Shown: positions 1 through 5,882, counted from the first letter of the stretch. The stretch is DNA of 6,366 bases from Candidatus Heimdallarchaeota archaeon AB_125 (GCA_001940755.1 MEHH01000164.1:1-6366); one strand, 5' to 3'. The notes: generated by a model from the sequence alone, not told the origin. Numbers and translations: made by a program.

Positions 1-141
1 CATTATAGGACAATAAAAGCAATTTGAATCGCATTCTCCAGTAACAAATAAAACTAATTTCGCACCTAATGAACAAAGTTGACAGCCTTTGATTGGTTTT
101 CCTACGATCTTATTTTCATGCCACTTGGAGATTTTTTTCAT
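1..141 (-). CDS. Radical SAM protein, COG2108-like, N-terminal fragment cut by the window edge
   Basis: The minus strand reads 47 codons without a stop from an ATG at 141 to the left edge. The peptide carries CxxxCxxC at residues 37, 41 and 44 (CDSNCFYC), followed by Pro. This is the radical SAM signature that binds a 4Fe-4S cluster and S-adenosylmethionine. Just before it is a CxxC pair (C20, C23) and the segment GAKLVLFVTG. This arrangement is typical of the archaeal COG2108 group of uncharacterised proteins related to pyruvate formate-lyase activating enzyme; that assignment is from memory of the family. The substrate is unknown. A TATA-like stretch about 27 nt upstream of the ATG and the lack of an SD suggest a leaderless mRNA. 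The gene diverges from the site-2 protease gene. The radical SAM call is firm; the exact subfamily is less so because most of the protein is missing. Confidence 0.85.
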   Translation of the reverse strand, partial: MKKISKWHENKIVGKPIKGCQLCSLGAKLVLFVTGECDSNCFYCPIM

Positions 142-163
142 TCTTGAAAAAAATAAGAAATCA

Positions 164-175
164 CATAATAAAAAG
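164..175 (-). promoter_or_regulatory. Probable TATA box for the radical SAM gene
   Basis: On the minus strand this reads CTTTTTATTATG, centred about 27 nt upstream of the ATG at 141. Transcription would begin at or next to the start codon, giving a leaderless mRNA. No purine-rich SD precedes the ATG, which agrees. This is inference from archaeal promoter spacing. Confidence 0.4.
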
Positions 176-207
176 TATCAGTTTTGGGAGATGTACTGTT
201 TAATTAC

Positions 208-228
208 AGAAGAACAGTTTTTTATAAT
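208..228 (+). promoter_or_regulatory. Probable BRE/TATA promoter of the protease-thiolase operon
   Basis: A purine-rich BRE-like stretch (AGAAGAACAG, 208-217) is followed by a TATA-like run ending in TTTATAAT at 228. A start about 26 nt downstream would lie near 248, leaving a leader of about 12 nt that still includes the GGGTGA SD at 251-256. The region 142-259 between the divergent genes holds no other gene that I can see. Confidence 0.5.
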
Positions 229-259
229 TAATATTTAGACTATAGTGAAAGGGTGAATC

Positions 260-1450
260 ATGCTTACAACTTTTCAAATAGTTTTGATTGTTATTATTGG
301 ATTCATACTCCTGTCGTTTTTAGCGAACATGCTAAATTTACAAAAATATGGAATACACATATTACCCTTTGGAATCATTTTTAGAACAAAATTCTTCAAC
401 AAAATACTTGAAAAAATGGGAGAGAGAGGAAAGAAATTCTGGAAGATTTTATATGATATTGGTAAGGTTTTAGCAGGCATCATTACAATTGGATTACTAG
501 GATATTTTATAGTAAATCCATTTCTACTAATATTCAGATCACCAGCTGGAATAGGTCTGCAGCTTTTAATTCCTGGAGTAACAATAGATTTCAAAATCGC
601 ATTATTGTTCATTCTACCTATTTTAATTGTGCTTATACCTCACGAGATTGCACATGCAGTAATGGCTCATAGGGAAGGGGTTAAGATCGAATCTTCTGGA
701 GTTTTCATTGTACTTGTATTTTTTGGGGGTTTTGTTGAATTAGTTAGAGAGCAAATTGAAAAAGCTAATTTGAAAAGTAAAATAAGGATATTTCTTAACG
801 GTTCAGCAGTTAATGCGGTCTTTTCGGTTTTCTTTGTAGCTCTATATTTCCTATCACCAGCAATTGTATCTATAGGTTATACTAATCCGAGTGGAGTACT
901 AGTTACCAATGTTTATGATGATTATCCAGCTGATATAGTAGGCATTGCTCGAGGTGATGTTATCACAAATATTGGAGCATACAATTCTTCAACAGGACGC
1001 ATTACATATTATGATATAAATGATGTAGAGGATTATCATATAGCTCTCTCGGAGAATTTAGGAGCCAGTCTTTTATTTATAATCTTCTTGGACAAACCTA
1101 CTAGAGCTCTTGTTCCTACTACAGATAATCCATCTTCAAAAAAGAATAGTGATGATCAAATTTATCTTGGAATTAATATCTATAATTATTATACGCCAAA
1201 ATCAGAAAGGCAATCAAAATGGTTTCCTTATTATTGGAATATTCAGATACTCTATACATTGAATATCAGCATAATGGCAGTATTCTTGAACACTTTACCT
1301 CTAGTACTAACAGATGGAGACAAAATTCTCCATGCTTACATGATGAAAAGATACCCAAACAGACCCAAAGGCAAAAAAATACTGAACATAGCGAGAATAG
1401 CATCTTTTTGTTTAATAGCTATTAATATTATATTGTCAATGACGTTATAG
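260..1450 (+). CDS. Site-2-type intramembrane zinc metalloprotease (M50) with PDZ domain
   Basis: This 396-residue membrane protein resembles site-2 proteases, which cut transmembrane segments of regulatory or signal proteins inside the membrane. The zinc site is visible: HEIAH at residues 128-132 (HExxH) lies in a hydrophobic helix, and the third ligand is in NTLPLVLTDGDK at 344-355 (NxxP...DGD, probably D352). The FLNGSAVNAVFS segment (178-189) matches the conserved G-x-x-x-N helix of M50 proteins. Hydrophobic segments lie at about 5-23, 68-92, 112-127, 145-160, 180-203, 328-349 and 375-394. Residues 211-239, with a GVLVTNV start and GIARGDVI, look like a PDZ domain inserted between the two halves of the catalytic core. 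The start is supported by GGGTGA at 251-256. It is the first gene of a two-gene unit with the tRNA thiolase. The client protein cannot be told from the sequence. Confidence 0.93.
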   Translation: MLTTFQIVLIVIIGFILLSFLANMLNLQKYGIHILPFGIIFRTKFFNKILEKMGERGKKFWKILYDIGKVLAGIITIGLLGYFIVNPFLLIFRSPAGIGLQLLIPGVTIDFKIALLFILPILIVLIPHEIAHAVMAHREGVKIESSGVFIVLVFFGGFVELVREQIEKANLKSKIRIFLNGSAVNAVFSVFFVALYFLSPAIVSIGYTNPSGVLVTNVYDDYPADIVGIARGDVITNIGAYNSSTGRITYYDINDVEDYHIALSENLGASLLFIIFLDKPTRALVPTTDNPSSKKNSDDQIYLGINIYNYYTPKSERQSKWFPYYWNIQILYTLNISIMAVFLNTLPLVLTDGDKILHAYMMKRYPNRPKGKKILNIARIASFCLIAINIILSMTL

Positions 1451-1454
1451 GTGA
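1449..1454 (+). promoter_or_regulatory. Shine-Dalgarno site overlapping the protease stop codon
   Basis: AGGTGA spans the last two bases of the upstream TAG and lies 5 nt before the ATG at 1460. It matches the archaeal 16S 3' end well. It favours ATG 1460 over the in-frame GTG at 1451, which is inside the SD itself. The overlap suggests translational coupling of the two genes. Confidence 0.7.
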
Positions 1455-1459
1455 AAATA

Positions 1460-2404
1460 ATGAAATGTACTTTGTGTGGAGAGCAAACAGTTTATGTTAG
1501 ACAGTATGACAAATTAGCCTTCTGTAAAAGACATTTCAATGAACAAATGAGAAAAAGAGTTCAGAAGACTATCACACGATATAAAATGCTAGGAAGGAAT
1601 GACAGAATCGCTATAGGTGTTTCAGGAGGGAAGGATAGTATAGCTCTTCTAAACATTATGTCAAAAATCGAGAAAGATTTTCCAGAAAGTGAGCTAGTAG
1701 CAATTATCATAGATGAAGGAATTGCAAATTATCGTGATGAAGGTTTACACTTTGCAAAAAAACATGCTGAAAGGCTAGATATCGAATATCACATTTTCTC
1801 GTTCGAAAAAGATTTTGGTTATAACCTTGATTACATTATTAAGACCCTAGGAGAAAGGGGAAAAGATAGAGAATATGGCGCTTGTTCGTACTGCGGTATT
1901 TTGAGAAGAAAAATATTGAATAAAGCTGCGAAAGAAGTAAATGCAGATATTTTATTAACAGGGCACAATCTTGAGGACGAAGCTGAAACTATACTTCTCA
2001 ATATAATCAGAGGAGACATAAAAAGACTAGTAAGATTAGATCCAAAACCACGAAAAATCCATCATAGTCTAGTTCCAAGAGCAAAGCCTTTCCGTATGAC
2101 TCCCCAAGCTGAGATAGTGATGTATTGTTATCTGAATGATTTAGAATATCAAGAAATTCCATGTCCATATGCAGTTGAAGCATATAGAGGAGATGTAAGA
2201 GATTTCATTTTTAAAACCCAAGAAAAACAACCTATGCTCTCCTTTAACATTGTGAGAGGTTTGGACAATTTATTAAAAATGGTTTCAACTATTCCATCTA
2301 GCAGTAAAATGCAAGATTGCTCAAAATGTGGTGAAGCAGCTGCTAGTAATTTATGTAAGAGTTGTTGGTTAAAAGACAAAATTTCAACAATTCAAAATCT
2401 ATAA
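1460..2404 (+). CDS. ttuA: tRNA 2-thiolation enzyme of the Ncs6/TtuA (TIGR00269-like) family
   Basis: The 314-residue protein is an adenylating sulfur transferase that makes 2-thiouridine in tRNA. The order of motifs is complete: an N-terminal zinc finger (C3, C6, C22, H25), the PP-loop ATP site SGGKDS (55-60), CSYCG with C142 and C145, GHNLEDEA (168-175), IPCPY with C235, and a C-terminal zinc finger (C287, C290, C299, C302). In characterised TtuA/Ncs6 proteins the CxxC pair and the later Cys bind a catalytic 4Fe-4S cluster; all three are present, so the enzyme should be active. The sulfur donor would be a ubiquitin-like protein, not visible here. Whether it modifies U34 (Ncs6/NcsA role) or position 54 (TtuA role) cannot be decided, so the gene symbol is provisional. 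It starts 9 nt after the protease gene and is probably cotranscribed with it. Confidence 0.9.
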   Translation: MKCTLCGEQTVYVRQYDKLAFCKRHFNEQMRKRVQKTITRYKMLGRNDRIAIGVSGGKDSIALLNIMSKIEKDFPESELVAIIIDEGIANYRDEGLHFAKKHAERLDIEYHIFSFEKDFGYNLDYIIKTLGERGKDREYGACSYCGILRRKILNKAAKEVNADILLTGHNLEDEAETILLNIIRGDIKRLVRLDPKPRKIHHSLVPRAKPFRMTPQAEIVMYCYLNDLEYQEIPCPYAVEAYRGDVRDFIFKTQEKQPMLSFNIVRGLDNLLKMVSTIPSSSKMQDCSKCGEAAASNLCKSCWLKDKISTIQNL

Positions 2405-2432
2405 ACGTCTGTTCATCTTTTTACACAACGTT

Positions 2433-2450
2433 AAGAAAAAGAATATAAAC
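2433..2450 (+). promoter_or_regulatory. Probable BRE/TATA promoter of the rubrerythrin gene
   Basis: A purine-rich AAGAAAAAG stretch (BRE-like) leads into AATATAAAC at 2442-2450, a good archaeal TATA box. A start near 2472 would give a leader of about 34 nt containing the GAGGAG SD at 2494-2499. The box lies within the inverted repeat at 2436-2460, so a regulator bound there could block the transcription factors TBP and TFB. Confidence 0.55.
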
Positions 2451-2460
2451 TATTCTTTTT
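2436..2460. repeat. Perfect 10-bp inverted repeat, 5-nt spacer, between the thiolase and rubrerythrin genes
   Basis: AAAAAGAATA (2436-2445) is exactly complementary to TATTCTTTTT (2451-2460), with TAAAC between. Two readings are possible. It may be an operator over the rubrerythrin TATA box. Or it may be a hairpin with a T-run (2456-2461) that ends the protease-thiolase transcript 30-55 nt after its stop. The low GC content of the stem makes a strong hairpin doubtful. The repeat is seen directly; its function is inferred. Confidence 0.6.
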
Positions 2461-2505
2461 TCACTATTATAATTACTCAAATTCAATGTTTTTGAGGAGA
2501 TAAGT

Positions 2506-3090
2506 ATGAGTGAAACACTAAAGAATTTAGCAAAAGCATTCATTGGAGAAAGTCAAGCTAGAAACAGATATACTATGTATGCAAAAGCTGCACGAAAAGA
2601 AGGATATGAGCAAATAGCTAATATCTTCCTTATAACTGCAGATAATGAAAGAGAGCACGCTAAGTGGAACTTCAGAATGATTCAAGAAGTAAAAAAGAAG
2701 TTAAAAATTGAAGATGAAGCAATTCATGTTGAAGCAGAAGCTCCATTAGTATTAGATGACACTATCGCTAATCTAAAAGCTGCAATAGCTGGAGAACATT
2801 ATGAAAATACAATAATGTATCCTGAATTTGCAGATATAGCAGACAAGGAAGGTTTTCAAAAAATAGCAAAGAGATTAAGAGCTATTGGAGAAGCAGAAGT
2901 GCACCATGAAGAACGCTATAAGAAGCTTCTAGCACAAGTTGAAGGTAAAACTGTTTTTAAGAAAGACAACAGAGTAAGATGGGTTTGTCAAAAATGTGGT
3001 CATGTTCATGAAGGAGAACACCCACCAGACATTTGTCCAAGCTGCAGTCATCCAAGTAAATATTACGAAATTCTATGTGAAACATACTAG
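2506..3090 (+). CDS. rbr: Rubrerythrin (diiron peroxidase with C-terminal rubredoxin domain)
   Basis: The 194-residue cytoplasmic protein reduces hydrogen peroxide to water in anaerobes, using electrons passed through its rubredoxin domain. Residues 1-145 form the four-helix ferritin-like domain with the expected diiron ligands: E15 in FIGESQARNRY, the ExxH pair E48/H51, E97 and E100 in GEHYE, and E131/H134. Residues 158-192 form the rubredoxin domain with C161, C164, C177 and C180 binding one iron. Length and domain order match the classic rubrerythrin of Desulfovibrio. The start is well supported by GAGGAG at 2494-2499, 6 nt before the ATG. It has its own promoter and terminator and so is probably monocistronic. 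The electron donor is not shown; the flavodoxin at 5205-5756 is a possible but unproven partner. Confidence 0.96.
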   Translation: MSETLKNLAKAFIGESQARNRYTMYAKAARKEGYEQIANIFLITADNEREHAKWNFRMIQEVKKKLKIEDEAIHVEAEAPLVLDDTIANLKAAIAGEHYENTIMYPEFADIADKEGFQKIAKRLRAIGEAEVHHEERYKKLLAQVEGKTVFKKDNRVRWVCQKCGHVHEGEHPPDICPSCSHPSKYYEILCETY

Positions 3091-3108
3091 TTTCACTTAC
3101 TTTTTCTT
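3077..3108 (+). terminator. Hairpin plus T-tract terminator of the rubrerythrin gene
   Basis: GTGAAAC (3077-3083) and GTTTCAC (3090-3096) form a perfect 7-bp stem with a 6-nt loop. The TAG stop codon (3088-3090) lies in the loop and first base of the second arm. A TTTTTCTT run follows at 3101-3108. It would stop plus-strand transcripts before they run antisense through the SRP RNA gene. Confidence 0.6.
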
Positions 3109-3138
3109 ATTATACAAAGATTTTTCGTAAATAATAAT

Positions 3139-3476
3139 AGACAACTGAGCCGATCATAGCGACCTGTTGTTCGACACCATTTCAGAAGCCGTTTCTTAAC
3201 CATAAGCTCCACGCCGCTTGCTATGGGCACCACATATCAGTCTTAGAGCTGCTTACTTCCGTACCTGGCCCATTTTGACTTCAACCTTTCTAACGATTTC
3301 CTCCGAAACCGCCTCCAGTGTACACAGTCTCATAGGGCAGCGCTTCGACGCCATCCGATTAAGGCGTATCAACCTTAACGAAGCCTCAGCAACAGAGTTC
3401 ACCCCAGCATATAGAGCGCTTCTGGTACAAGGACGCCCTAGGTCCCCGGCTAGTCGTTGCTATCGACTCAGTTTCT
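3139..3476 (-). ncRNA. Archaeal signal recognition particle RNA (7S / SRP RNA)
   Basis: This about 338-nt RNA is the scaffold of the signal recognition particle, which with SRP19 and SRP54 targets membrane and secreted proteins. On the minus strand the two ends pair as helix 1: AGAAACTGAG (3476-3467) with CTCAGTTGTCT (3149-3139), continuing into CGAT/ATCG and AGC/GCT with small bulges. The 5' part (about 3390-3460) resembles the archaeal Alu domain, including GCGTCCTTGTACC and ATGCTGGGG. Helix 6 is a 7-bp stem, CGGTTTC/GAAATCG, with a GGAG tetraloop (3294-3311). Helix 8 at 3246-3270 shows the near-invariant SRP54 site: CCAGG, TAC stem, GGAA loop, GTA stem, AGCAGC. Paired ends and both tetraloops support a full functional gene. 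Exact ends are estimated from helix 1 and the promoter. The region is visibly richer in GC than its flanks, as expected for a structured RNA. Confidence 0.95.
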
Positions 3477-3500
3477 AGTAAGCAAAAGAGGTAAGACCAA

Positions 3501-3506
3501 TTTAAA
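3501..3506 (-). promoter_or_regulatory. Probable TATA box of the SRP RNA gene
   Basis: The minus strand reads AATGTTTAAATTGG here, with TTTAAA centred about 27 nt upstream of the inferred 5' end at 3476. This spacing agrees independently with the end predicted from helix 1 pairing. Confidence 0.55.
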
Positions 3507-3546
3507 CATTGCTATTTTTGGTTAAAATGCCATTTTTTATTTACCT

Positions 3547-3570
3547 AAAGAAGAACTTATCAATATATAT
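3547..3570 (+). promoter_or_regulatory. Probable promoter of the hydrogenase protease gene
   Basis: Purine-rich AAAGAAGAA (3547-3555) precedes CTTATCAATATATAT. A TATA box centred near 3560 would place the start at about 3586, the A of the ATG. With no SD before the ATG, a leaderless mRNA is likely. Confidence 0.5.
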
Positions 3571-3585
3571 TCTTGGCTGGTCTTA

Positions 3586-4119
3586 ATGTCTGTATCAAGT
3601 AGTGATAGTGGGTTTACCGAGGAATTCATCAATGCTATTGATGTATTTCTAAAAAATGCAACAAGGCTTGCAATTATAGGAGTAGGTAATGAAGATAATG
3701 GTGATGATGCCGTTGGTCTTTATGTTCTAACCTTACTACAGGATGCTAATCTTCCTAATTGGGTGACAAACTTTTACTGTGAAAGAGTTCCTGAACATTT
3801 CCTTGGTAAATTTAGACGATTAGAACCAGACAGAATAATCATTTTAGATGCTGCAGATATGAAAGAAGTACCAGGAGCAATAGCTATTTTTCCTAAAGAA
3901 GCTGTTTCCAGTGGATTCCATCTCTCTACTCACACATTATCCTTAACCATGTTAGAGGAGTTCCTCAAACCCGTTGTTCCGGATCTAATTACTATATATG
4001 TAGGTATTCAACCAAAGGAGATGTATTTTGACACTCCTCTATCAAAAGAATGCAAAGATGCAGCTAAAGAATTTGCGGAATTACTTATAGAAAGAATTCT
4101 TCTTGCAAAAAAACGATAA
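3586..4119 (+). CDS. hycI: [NiFe]-hydrogenase maturation endopeptidase, HycI-type (peptidase family M52)
   Basis: This 177-residue cytoplasmic enzyme removes a C-terminal peptide from a [NiFe]-hydrogenase large subunit after nickel has been inserted. The family signature is clear: GVGNEDNGDDAVG (32-44) with the probable nickel-sensing Asp at D41, ILDAAD with D88, and STHTLSL with H116. Together these give the Asp/Asp/His metal set of HycI/HybD proteins. The later VGIQPKEM segment (139-146) is typical of the HycI branch. Two small departures are Ala where DDG is usual after D41, and a Ser-rich N-terminal extension of about 25 residues. No SD is present, and promoter position suggests leaderless translation from this ATG; an internal start would lose the extension only. 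HypD, from the same maturation pathway, begins about 2 kb downstream. The hydrogenase it serves is outside the window. Confidence 0.92.
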   Translation: MSVSSSDSGFTEEFINAIDVFLKNATRLAIIGVGNEDNGDDAVGLYVLTLLQDANLPNWVTNFYCERVPEHFLGKFRRLEPDRIIILDAADMKEVPGAIAIFPKEAVSSGFHLSTHTLSLTMLEEFLKPVVPDLITIYVGIQPKEMYFDTPLSKECKDAAKEFAELLIERILLAKKR

Positions 4120-4127
4120 ATAAAAAA

Positions 4128-4170
4128 TTATTTAAAAAGAATTATAACTGTTTGAAGGTTTGATTTTATA
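4128..4170 (+). promoter_or_regulatory. Two candidate TATA boxes before the CxC protein gene
   Basis: TTATTTAAAA (4128-4137), preceded by A-rich sequence, would start transcription near 4159. TTTTATA (4164-4170) would start it near 4193. Either fits a short leader before the TTG at 4203; the sequence does not choose between them. Read-through from the protease gene, which ends 83 nt upstream, is also possible. Confidence 0.35.
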
Positions 4171-4202
4171 GTTAGTTGAACAAAAAGAGTAGCTGAGATA
4201 CA

Positions 4203-5198
4203 TTGAACCAAGAAGCTTTTAGAAATCATTTGTTAAAAAATAATGTCAAAGAAGAACAGGCAGAACTTTTCATAGATAAATTACTCAAACTAGAAGAATT
4301 TCTACAAAATGAGGGTGAGATTATAGATTCGATATCTGAAGGAAAAATGATGAAATATACTGAAGTTTTATCAGGTAGAGAAAGCGAAGATGAAATTCTT
4401 GATCTATTAAGAGCTATAATTAACTATGCCAATTATGCAAAAAAATATGAGTATATTATTGAAGTAATTGACATAGTTGAAGGGTATAATGCAATGGATA
4501 ATCTTCATACAAGAATTGCTGAACATTTTGATGAAGAAATACGAGATGAAATCTTCAAAGATCTTACAATACCCGTTTTAGGAGAACATCCAGATGTGAA
4601 ACCTGATTTCACTAAGAAAATAATGAAAAGAATGGAAGAGATAATTGGAGTAGAAAAAACAGTAGAAATTCTTTCTCCATGTTTACATGGAAGACCAATA
4701 GAACCAATTAAAAAAGATAGGGAGGATTTTCTGAAATTAAATAATATAGATGAATTTCTGAAAATCAAGAAACAGGAATTCATTAAAAGATTGGAAAAGC
4801 ATGCAGAAGAAGGAACTCTAGAATATGCCCAGTATGTTGATGACGAAGTTGTTAACTATGTAAAAAACAGTCAAACAATAACTCCAGGAATACGAGAAGG
4901 GGACAAAATCATAGTTACAAAAATCCCCTATCAGATGCAAAAGTTTCTTAGTACTGAAGACGAGAGGATGAAACGATACTACTCATGTTATTGCGCATGG
5001 GTACGAGGAGCTATTAAGAAAGGAGATGAAAAAGAAATATCTCCCAATTTCTGTAATTGCAGTGCAGGATTCTTTAAACAATATTGGGACATTATCTTTG
5101 ATCAACCAATCAAAGTTGAACCCATTGAAACACCTTTAACTGGTGCTTTAGAGTGCAAATTCGCTGTTTCTATCCCTAAAGAGTATCAAATTGGTTAA
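4203..5198 (+). CDS. Uncharacterised 331-residue protein with two CxC motifs (DUF6144-like)
   Basis: I recognise no characterised function. The protein is soluble and highly charged, with no signal peptide or membrane helix. Residues 1-150 are largely predicted helical. A GVEKTVEILSPCLHGRP segment (149-165) contains C160. The most conserved-looking part is C-terminal: SCYCAWVR (261-268, C262 and C264), then NFCNCSAGF (282-290, C284 and C286), and a final C318. The CxC-x19-CxC spacing suggests a metal or Fe-S site. This pattern resembles, from memory, the DUF6144 family of clostridia and archaea. The start is TTG; an in-frame TGA lies three codons upstream, so no longer form starting at ATG is possible, and the first in-frame ATGs are at residues 49 and 50. 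A weak GAGAT at 4195-4199 could act as SD. It lies between two hydrogenase-maturation genes, but a link is only inference. Confidence 0.85.
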   Translation: MNQEAFRNHLLKNNVKEEQAELFIDKLLKLEEFLQNEGEIIDSISEGKMMKYTEVLSGRESEDEILDLLRAIINYANYAKKYEYIIEVIDIVEGYNAMDNLHTRIAEHFDEEIRDEIFKDLTIPVLGEHPDVKPDFTKKIMKRMEEIIGVEKTVEILSPCLHGRPIEPIKKDREDFLKLNNIDEFLKIKKQEFIKRLEKHAEEGTLEYAQYVDDEVVNYVKNSQTITPGIREGDKIIVTKIPYQMQKFLSTEDERMKRYYSCYCAWVRGAIKKGDEKEISPNFCNCSAGFFKQYWDIIFDQPIKVEPIETPLTGALECKFAVSIPKEYQIG

Positions 5199-5212
5199 AC
5201 ATAGTTAACCAA
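5191..5212. terminator. Shared bidirectional hairpin holding both convergent stop codons
   Basis: TTGGTTAA (5191-5198) and TTAACCAA (5205-5212) form a perfect 8-bp inverted repeat with a 6-nt loop. The plus-strand TAA (5196-5198) and the minus-strand TAA (5205-5207) lie in opposite arms. ATTTTTC follows on the plus strand and ATTTG on the minus strand. It probably ends both transcripts. Confidence 0.55.
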
Positions 5213-5756
5213 ATTTTTCAATTATCTCTTGAGCAAATTGCTTAGCGTCTGCTATATCATTTTCATCCGGATGCTTTTTGATTATTTCTAGATATTTAAC
5301 CCATTGTTCCTCTTCAGTAACAATTTGATCGTGTATGAATTTCTCTATGGGTGGTGAAGGTATTCCCATACAATTAAAGAATCCCAAAAAAGTAACATTG
5401 TTATCTTGAGCAAAACTCTCAAAGGATTTAATACACCTTCCAGCCCATTTATCATACATTTCTTTTTCATAATCCCCTTTTTCAGCTGTATACGAAGCAT
5501 GAGTAACAAAACCAGCAAGTTTGAAATCAGATGTTTTGGGTGTTGTTTTTAGAAATTGTAAAACGATATGAGTTAAATCAGAGTCATGACATGCAGAACC
5601 TAGGAAAACCAAATCATAATTTGAAAAAGCCTTTATTGAAATATCATTCAGATCCTTCAAATCAATTTCATTACCTTCTGAAGCAGCATCATAAATCGCT
5701 TCAGCAATTTTCTTTGTGTTCCCAGTTACACTATAGTAAGTCACAAGAATTTTCAT
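5205..5756 (-). CDS. Flavodoxin family protein (FMN-binding electron carrier)
   Basis: The 183-residue cytoplasmic protein has a flavodoxin-like fold and probably carries electrons through a bound FMN. It starts with strand MKILVTYYS and the phosphate-binding loop SVTGNT (9-14). A second flavin-contact loop is likely at FLGSACHDSD (51-60), and FVTHAS (83-88) follows the third strand. The C-terminal HPDENDIADAKQFAQEI resembles the end helix of several stand-alone flavodoxin-family proteins. Upstream in-frame starts exist at 5768 (TTG) and 5765 (ATG). I prefer the ATG at 5756 because the family starts at this first strand and because a TATA box at 5779-5787 would initiate at about 5757, giving a leaderless mRNA. 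It converges on the CxC protein gene with 6 bp between stop codons. The redox partner is unknown. Confidence 0.9.
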   Translation of the reverse strand: MKILVTYYSVTGNTKKIAEAIYDAASEGNEIDLKDLNDISIKAFSNYDLVFLGSACHDSDLTHIVLQFLKTTPKTSDFKLAGFVTHASYTAEKGDYEKEMYDKWAGRCIKSFESFAQDNNVTFLGFFNCMGIPSPPIEKFIHDQIVTEEEQWVKYLEIIKKHPDENDIADAKQFAQEIIEKFG

Positions 5757-5778
5757 ATTTAGCATCAAACATTCAAGC

Positions 5779-5787
5779 TATTTAAAA
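5779..5787 (-). promoter_or_regulatory. Probable TATA box of the flavodoxin gene
   Basis: The minus strand reads TTTTAAATA, centred about 26 nt upstream of 5757. This places the transcript start next to the ATG at 5756 and favours that start over the two further upstream. Confidence 0.5.
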
Positions 5788-5882
5788 CTAGTTAATTTCT
5801 TTGTTAATGATATTCGACACTAACAGCGTTTTGTAAGATGCAAAAATAAAAAAGCAGTTTGACTAAATTTCTCATTAAATAC

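Larger units (their letters stand above)
3492..3585. repeat. 8-bp inverted repeat in the divergent SRP RNA / hydrogenase protease promoter region
   Basis: TAAGACCA (3492-3499) is the exact reverse complement of TGGTCTTA (3578-3585). Each copy lies between a TATA-like box and the transcription or translation start of one divergent gene, in the same orientation relative to that gene. A shared factor site is possible, but an 8-bp match in about 110 bp may be chance. Confidence 0.35.

Noticed and set aside
195..218. 6-bp inverted repeat ACTGTT/AACAGT upstream of the site-2 protease gene
   Set aside because: A 6-bp match with a 12-nt spacer is easily expected by chance in this AT-rich region, so it was not called an operator.
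274..612. 112-codon minus-strand open frame
   Set aside because: It lies antisense inside the site-2 protease gene, whose motifs and membrane segments are clear.
1451..1459. GTG start for the thiolase, three codons upstream
   Set aside because: The GTG is part of the AGGTGA SD that serves the ATG at 1460.
3139..3476. GC-rich island suggesting horizontal transfer
   Set aside because: The higher GC content is expected for a structured RNA in an AT-rich genome, and the RNA is archaeal in type.
3218..3478. 86-codon plus-strand open frame
   Set aside because: It is antisense to the SRP RNA gene, has no SD and shows the biased composition of a structured RNA; the RNA signatures explain the sequence.
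5531..5785. 84-codon plus-strand open frame
   Set aside because: It overlaps the N-terminal half of the flavodoxin gene antisense and resembles no protein family.
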